Positions 55,666 through 64,000 of a stretch of DNA of 64,000 nt are shown here, in pieces (within the stretch, counting starts at the first letter, position 1; each line of letters begins with the position of its first letter). A program made the translations under genes and the position numbers. Source of the DNA: Diplodia intermedia. Its lineage: Eukaryota > Ascomycota > Dothideomycetes > Botryosphaeriales > Botryosphaeriaceae. The DNA is taken from contig JAKEKT010000027.1 of assembly GCA_021495925.1 (NCBI GenBank), forward strand, positions 186,001 to 250,000, written 5' to 3'. The notes beneath the pieces were generated by a model that saw nothing but the letters and a program-made list of their open reading frames with translations, ran no database searches and had not been told where the DNA came from.

Positions 55666-56129
55666 ACCACACGCAAGCCGGCGTGGAGAACGGCCGTGCT
55701 TGCTTGCTGGAGCCCAGGGGTCAGCATTTCAGAATATAAATTTACCTTAGTTACTAGAGCACACTAGATGAAGATACGATGATTCAGCGGAAACTTGGAC
55801 GTCGGCTGCCGATGCCCGTGACTCGCCGACGCAGTGCAGTGCAGACCGGATAATTGCGTGCACGATCAGCCTTGCAACAGAAGAAAGCGCTCAGGGCTGA
55901 TTGAACTGTTGCTTTGCTGGCCTCAACATGGTCGGGAGCGGGTGATAAGATTGCCGGGTAATCTCCGGAAGGTGAGCTACGCGCAGCTCGGAGGAAGCCT
56001 GGCTTGGAGCTTCGTTTGGCAACTACATCAACATCACGCCCACCTCCTCACCCGCTCCATCCTCCCCCGCCCATTTCTCTGTAGCCCAGCTCCAATACCC
56101 GCAGACCCGCGTCTTTCTGCAGCTTCACC
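55666..56129. other. Intergenic, 0.46 kb
   Basis: 3' end of URA6 and PRE10 promoter. No exact proteasome-associated control element (GGTGGCAAA) found. Nothing else recognised. Confidence 0.55.
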
Positions 56130-57243
56130 ATGGTACGCCTCCCGCAGTCCTGCCTTCCGCCGCCAGCGCTAACCCGCAACACGGCAACAGACGTCAATAG
56201 GTACCGGCTACGATCTCTCCAACTCCGTCTTCTCGCCCGACGGTCGCAATTTCCAGGTATCACCGACCTCACAGCTCTCTCCACCTGCGACGGCTAGCTC
56301 ACAATTCCAAAGGTCGAATATGCCCAGAAGGCGGTAGAGAATGGCGGCACGGCAATCGGCATTCGCTGCAAGGACGGCGTCATCCTTGCCCTCGAGAAGA
56401 TCATCAGCAGCAAGCTTCTTAAGAAGGGTGCCAACAAGCGGATAGCATCCGTCGACCGCAACGTGGGCATCGTGCGTCGCCTCACTCCGGCTACCGTACA
56501 CGGCGCGCAAGCTGACACTACGCTCACAGGTCTCCTCTGGTCTCGTTCCCGACGGCCGCCACTTCGTTTCCCGAGCTCGCGATGAGGCTTCCCAGTGGAG
56601 GAAGTTCTACAAGGGCCCCATCAAGACTGCCGCGCTTGCCAGCCGCATGGGCAGCTACGTTCAGGCATATACCCTCTACTCTAGCGTTCGCCCGTTCGGC
56701 GTGACGTCCATCATTGCCGGTTGGGATAGCGAGGAGCCCGCGGAGGTTGATGGTCAGGTTGGTAGCGGTCCCTCGGTCGGCCCTGGAGGCAAGAAGGAGG
56801 GCGTCACTCACGGTGGCCCGTTCCTCTACATGGTCGAGCCCAGTGGCCTGTTCTGGGTATGTGCTACACTCGAGGCGGGAAGCCGTCGAATACCGCGAGG
56901 CTAACAGAAACAGGGCTACTACGGTGCCGCGACTGGCAAGGGCAGGCAATCCGCCAAGGCAGAGCTCGAGAAGCTTAACCTCCAGGACGGCACCATCACC
57001 CTGGAGCAGGGTGTCAAGGAGGCTGCGCGCATCATCTACTTCGCGCACGAGGACAGCAAGGACAAGGAATTCGAGCTGGAGATGACTTGGATCAGCTCCG
57101 CCAACGGCCCCACCAAGGGCAGGCACGAGGAGGTCCCCAAGGCGCTGCGGGAAGAGGCTGAGAGGCTGGCTAAGAAGGCGTTGGAGGGCGATGATGATGA
57201 TGAGGAGGAGGCCAGGCCCGAGGGCGAGAGGATGGAGGAGTAA
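56130..57243 (+). CDS. PRE10: 20S proteasome subunit alpha7
   Basis: Structural alpha-ring subunit of the 20S core. Exons 56130-56132, 56191-56256, 56313-56471, 56530-56856, 56914-57243; 294 residues. The first exon is the ATG alone, followed by a 58-nt intron; this gives [19 protein letters not shown], the alpha-subunit signature with GTGYDLS that marks alpha7. RNFQ then [17 protein letters not shown] completes the N-terminal helix region. There is an insertion of ~20 residues around residue 170-185 ([15 protein letters not shown]), and an acidic C-terminal tail ([17 protein letters not shown]), as in fungal alpha7, which interacts with regulators. No catalytic threonine, as expected for alpha type. 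Confidence 0.95.
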
Positions 57244-57558
57244 TATGTGTACAACATCACATGGGAGACGCGAAATGCGGATCATGAGGGGCTAGCGAGC
57301 TTGAATTATGAAATGGCATGCATAGACTTTCGGGTTCTTCCCGGTTCCTCGGAGTCCACCTTATCATCTACGTTGTGAACAAGCCTCATTTTTGCGGCTC
57401 CTTGGCTGAGTAAAGGCGTTGTCAATGACCGGTGAGGCTGGCGTTAGCGAACTTCAGGCCATGTCTGAAGAACGGCGACACCTCAGCCTGCTCGATTTCC
57501 TCTTTCTACGTCTTCGTGAGAACACCTTTCCCCGTACCTACGCTGTCATCGAACTGTC
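57244..57558. other. Intergenic, 0.3 kb
   Basis: Short tandem spacer; nothing recognised. Confidence 0.55.
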
Positions 57559-59250
57559 ATGTCTCCGACTTTAATACTCATCCGCCACGCCGAGGCACTT
57601 CACAACGTCGACAAAGGTACGTACGTGCCCCTCTTCCCATCAACCCGGCCCCCATCGCCATCTTATGCCGCCTCAACAAGCCCGTCCATAAGCAGTAATG
57701 CCGGCCCCTTCCACGCGCATCGATTGCAATCAACCCAAGAATAAGCAAACGAAGCAGAGGGGGGAAGAAAGTCAAAAAAGCAAACGTTGCACTCCCGCTG
57801 ACCGAGCCAGACTACTCGATCCCCGATCCCGTCCTCTCGCAGCTGGGCTTGCAGCAATGCACGGAGCTGCGCGACCACCTGCGACAAGGCAAACAACGCC
57901 CGCAGGTGTCGGAGCTGGCTGAGCGCGCGGAGCTGATCGTCGTCAGCCCGATGCGCCGGACGCTGCAGACGGCGCTGCTGGGGCTGGACTGGTTGGTCAA
58001 CGAGAAGGGCGTGCCGCTGAGGCCGGACGCGGGGTGGCAAGGTACGTTGCATGCGCTCTCTTTTTTTTTTTCTCTCCATCTATCTCGTTCGCGGGGCGCG
58101 TGCTGTTTTCCCGCCCTGTCTCCTTTTCTTTTTTCTCGGATTCTGCATTTTGTGTTTCGTGCGATGTTGTGTCACGGGAGTCGACATCATGCACGTCAGC
58201 TTTTTCCTCCTGCTTGCTCGGGCAGGCGCCGTGCCCCCAGCTCCCGTTTCGAGCGAGGGAAATCATTTGCGGTTGTTGGCCATATATGAGTGCTGGACAC
58301 AACAAGTTGAGAGGCTTCCTTCCATCCCGTGTAGCCTGCGGCCGGCCTCTTTCCTTTCGCCGTCCCTTTGCTCGCTCTTCCACGGGCCGTGTGGACCCTC
58401 TCAATCGTTCGATCCTCCATGTGGCGCAGGAGGGCGGTCTGGTTGCTGCGCGGCCATCGGACCGGGGGACCTTGTGCTATGTCCTGCTGCTGGTGCCTGC
58501 CGGAGACCTGTGCTTGGGCTTGGGATTCGGCATTTCCAGGTCTCGGCACTTTTCCAGAAAGCCTATGTGGTGGGAATTTCTCACTGTCTTAATTTTTTTT
58601 TTAACGTCTATTTTGTATGTTGAAAGAGGCCTCTCAACAGCTCGGTAGCTGGAGGACTTTCGCGCGTTTGGAAATACCCCATTGCCGTCCTTGTCCGCTT
58701 ATTGTTTTCCCCTTACCTGCCTTTCCCCGCTATTGCTTGCTTCCGCCTACGTGACGGAACTTGATCAAAGCTGTTATGTACTCACGCTCCCCATATAGAG
58801 AACTCGGACAAGCCCTGTGACACGGGCAGCCCCGTCTCCGTTCTGGAGAAAGAGTTCCCCTCGGTCGATTTCAGCGGCGTCGATCCCACCTACCCGGAGA
58901 AGGTCGAGCCTGTCGGCACCAACCCTTACGCCTTCAGCCGCCGCGCCGTCGTGGCCCGCGGGCAGAGCTGTCTCGCGTGGCTGCACGGTCGCCCCGAGAA
59001 GGTCGTCATCGTCGTCACGCATTCCGGCTTCCTGCGCTGCGCCATCAGCCAGCGGCGGTACGCCAACGCTGACTACAGGGTGTTCGACTTCGAGGAGGGG
59101 CCAGGGAACGGGGAGTATAGGTTGAAGGAGTGGGAGAGTACGGAGAGTGCAGGCGGGGGGATGGGCAAGAGCGAGAGGGGCATTGCGGGGATCGCGGAGC
59201 GGGACTTCCCCAAGCAGGAAGGGGAGGCCACCGTCGAGGTGCCCACTTGA
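57559..59250 (+). CDS. Histidine phosphatase (phosphoglycerate-mutase-like) family protein
   Basis: Exons 57559-57616, 57811-58041, 58799-59250; 246 residues. The catalytic motif LILIRHAEALHN near the N-terminus has the phospho-acceptor His; the second conserved Arg lies in VVSPMRRTLQTAL, and the second His in VIVVTHSGFLRC. This is branch 1 of the superfamily, fungal RHAE-type, with a WQENSDKPCDTGSPV segment formed across the second intron junction, confirming the splice. Substrate unknown; metabolic phosphatase rather than glycolytic mutase is likely. Introns are 194 and 757 nt, far larger than elsewhere in the window. Confidence 0.9.
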
Positions 59251-60902
59251 GGAGGCGATTCGCTTAGGGAAATCCCCGCGAGGAGGGGAGGGCAGAAAGC
59301 CTGCGCGTCACCTGTGCTTTCTCGGTTGTCTGTTGGTCTCGTATTCGTAGGACTGTGCGTATAGATCTAAGCTCAAAGAAATATAGAGATGGCAAAAGAT
59401 GAGCACAAATGCCACTCCGTTGCCACACGAATAGGGCGTGGGATTGCGTGGTGGGGCCTTTGTGGCTGAGGATGCTCGGACATGGCTGAGTGCTATTGCT
59501 GGCATAAGCAGAATGCTTGTTTGCCATCCGGCAGTGGGCTGGGTGGCTGGCGGAGGTGACCACGTGCGGACAATGGTCTTGGGCAGGGACGTGTAAGCAC
59601 AAAGGATTGCTATGGCTCAAAGGTTGGCTTGTGGAGCAAACCTCACATGTCGTTTGCGGCCCTGTAAAACACTGCGGCAGGACTTGGCATGGATTGGCGT
59701 CAGTGACGTTTGCTTGTCATGAAGTGCTTACCAGTGTCGGGAGGCTAGCGGGCTGGGCTGCAGGCGAAGAGCATCAGCTTATCGGAACAGACCTTGACAA
59801 GGCGGTGTGACGGGAGCTGGAACACCATTCCGGCGACGAGACACGCGCAGGAAACAGGCGCTGCCAGGGATCGAAACAAGACTGAGCCCTGGGTTCACCG
59901 TTGGGCTGGCGCTGGGATGGCAGCCCACAGATCTCGGAAGACTGCCGACAGGGAAGCTGATTGGGGCTCCCAGCAGTGGAGAGCAGGTCCACTCACGGCG
60001 GCTCAGCGATAGGGCTTAGCGACACCATCACACGCAGTTTGTGCGGTTCGCGCGGCGTGGAGGCTGCGTGGTTGCTGTGGCGCCCCCCCAAGCTTTCCAC
60101 GCTCTGCGAAGCTGGCGGCGGCGACGGGCCGGATGCGGCATCGCGTAGCAGGCCGTTGCGCACTGGAGCAGCGCGCTGGCACGGGCAGAGAGGGCTGCTA
60201 TATTGGGAAGCTATTGAAAAAGTCCCGTTGAGATGATCGCCGTCGGCGTGTGCGCTGCTTGCTCCGGCCTCTCGGGAGATCCGTGCTATCACGGCCGCTC
60301 TGGCGCTGCAGCGGGACGAATAGTCGGCGGGCGCGCCTGTCACGACGGCAACGGCGCGGATACGAGTGCTGGCGACCCTGCAGGATGCAGCGATGAGGCT
60401 GCAATGGCGACTAGGTGCGATGCTCTATTTTTGTAGGCGGGCTTGGAGGCGCAGCTCAGCGGCGCTCCACACAATCCCTGCAAAGATCGCGCGCTCGGCG
60501 GCGTGTGCGCGCTTGCCAGGGGCGGTCGCTGGACAGGTGGTGACGGGTGACGAAATGGGAGGGGAAAAGGAGCGCGACTGGCGCGCCCAGCAAGATGCAC
60601 AGACGGGCGCGCCCGCTGTCGCCAGCTTGCCAGCTTTTGAGCAATCCCTGAAACAGCCCGCCTGGCGTTAGGGGGCGGGCGCGGGTTTGTTGCTGCGTCA
60701 GCTTGGCGTCCCGAGCTGTACTTAACCCACAGCTCACCGCATCCACCCGCCATATCGACCCCTCCCTCTCCGCCCACATTCTCCGTCTCCCTCGTCCATA
60801 CCCGCAGCTCCTCGCCACGACTGCACCCCGGCCTCACGATCATTACCCGCCATTGACTGCCTCCGCCTTCGTTTCTAGCTTTCTTCCGTTCTACTCGGCA
60901 CC
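59251..60902. other. Intergenic, 1.65 kb
   Basis: No supportable gene. From ~60.0 kb onward GC-rich; the last ~200 bp are C/T-rich, as expected for a highly expressed fungal promoter/leader before GFA1. Confidence 0.55.
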
Positions 60903-63166
<2,264 letters not shown>

Positions 63167-63909
63167 AGTGGTGGTCATGTAAAAGCCCGCTAGAGGGCAA
63201 AGGCGTACGGTAGAAAGGTTTGTAGTGTAAGGAATGCTCAGCTGGATATGGGCGGATGGATATCATGGAACGCTGGATGCTGATTGAACGGCCTGATTTA
63301 CGCGAGTTTCTCTGCGAGGCATGCCAAACGGGGCAATTTTGCGAAGAAAATAAAATAAAAAAGAATATCAAATGCCCGTCCGGTAGTTCGCTCTGAGAAA
63401 GCAAGTTGCTGTAGTACTATGATCAACGATTTTTGTTCGCGACTGTGCTGCTTTAAGTTGCCGTGTCATGTGCGACGCGTTTGCGAAGACGCGTGAGAAG
63501 GAAACCACCCCTGACTCAACGGACCCCTGATGATATGCCGCATAAACAACGCGATGATGGAGCGGCTTGCTCCGCAAACGTCACTTTGGGTTTCAAGTTT
63601 TATTAAACGGTCGGTTGGGACTCCAGCAAGCCTGCGTATTACCAGGTGTCGTTTCTGATCAGATACGAATCCGCGTCATTTTTGGTGGCTCGTGCGGAGC
63701 TGGGTGTGACGATCCGCCCTCAGCGGAGCTTCGAATTGGTGGGGCAGCGAGACTCCAGCTGCAAGGCACCGTGGGCGGCCGCGGACCCTTCCCCTCATTG
63801 ACATCGCAACAGGCTCCAACAAGCACGCAACGACCCTATCCCCCCTTCACGACGACTTCATCCGAATTGACACCCTAAGCACCATCTCCGCACTTTAATC
63901 ATCGTCATC
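63167..63909. other. Intergenic, 0.74 kb
   Basis: 3' region of GFA1 and promoter/leader of the last gene. An A-rich tract with two AATAAA motifs is listed separately; the rest shows nothing. Confidence 0.55.
63349..63363 (+). terminator. Possible GFA1 polyadenylation signal
   Basis: Overlapping AATAAA hexamers in an A-rich tract about 185 nt after the GFA1 stop codon. Fungal signals are loose, so this is tentative. Confidence 0.3.
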
Positions 63910-64000
63910 ATGGCACCGCTCAAGGGACCGGGTGAGGCCCGCAAGTACGACGGTAAGGCACCAGCGTTATCATCAAGGGGTGGTGTGTACCACGCTCCGC
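63910..64000 (+). CDS. First exon of an unidentified gene (3' truncated by window)
   Basis: ATG at 63910 after a CATCGTCATC leader opens MAPLKGPGEARKYDG with a GTAAGG donor at 63953; exon 1 would be 63910-63952 and the remainder is intron to the window end. A CT/AC-rich leader (63800-63909) and the strong ATCATGG context support a start. Only ~14 residues are visible, too few for identification. Confidence 0.5.
   Translation, partial: MAPLKGPGEARKYDGKAPALSSRGGVYHAP

Overview
This 64 kb window is nuclear DNA of a filamentous ascomycete (Pezizomycotina; Dothideomycetes is my low-confidence guess). Evidence: short GT-AG introns (mostly 45-80 nt) in conserved eukaryotic genes, GC-rich coding sequence, and fungal-type families such as a DUF3074 protein, a hybrid histidine kinase and small Myb-like proteins. 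I found no rRNA, tRNA, CRISPR array or intact transposon. Gene models below were spliced by hand, and exon coordinates are in each entry.

Layout. 1-5.4 kb: PEX1 (minus, 3' end outside the window) and MCM7 (plus) diverge from a 364-bp promoter with two MluI cell-cycle boxes. 5.4-14.5 kb: almost empty apart from a DUF6914-like ORF at 7.5 kb. 14.5-16.3 kb: a SAM plus HMG-box protein. 16.3-21.3 kb: empty. 21.3-27.0 kb: a DUF3074 protein and a large proline-rich protein. 27.4-33.1 kb: LSM5 (minus) diverges from a 1649-residue protein with a predicted mitochondrial presequence, a degenerate 3'-5' exonuclease domain, four ~120-residue repeats and a coding minisatellite. 33.7-35.5 kb: amino-acid permease. 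37.9-44.8 kb: SERCA-type Ca2+-ATPase and a hybrid histidine kinase, both minus. 44.8-48.6 kb: empty. 48.6-49.9 kb: a hypothetical protein. 50.3-53.8 kb: four tandem minus-strand paralogues of a Myb-like/basic-tail family. 54.7-55.7 kb: a small membrane-anchor ORF 18 nt upstream of, and in frame with, UMP/CMP kinase (URA6). 56.1-63.2 kb: proteasome alpha7 (PRE10), a histidine-phosphatase-family protein and GFA1 (chitin precursor synthesis). 63.9 kb: the first exon of a further gene.

Most genes are unrelated housekeeping loci (replication, peroxisomes, RNA processing, proteolysis, nucleotide and amino-sugar metabolism, calcium), as expected for a fungal core chromosome region; there is no secondary-metabolite cluster. 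The least ordinary items are the large mitochondrial pseudo-exonuclease repeat protein, the four-gene Myb-like array, and the anchor ORF/URA6 arrangement split by one in-frame stop codon.
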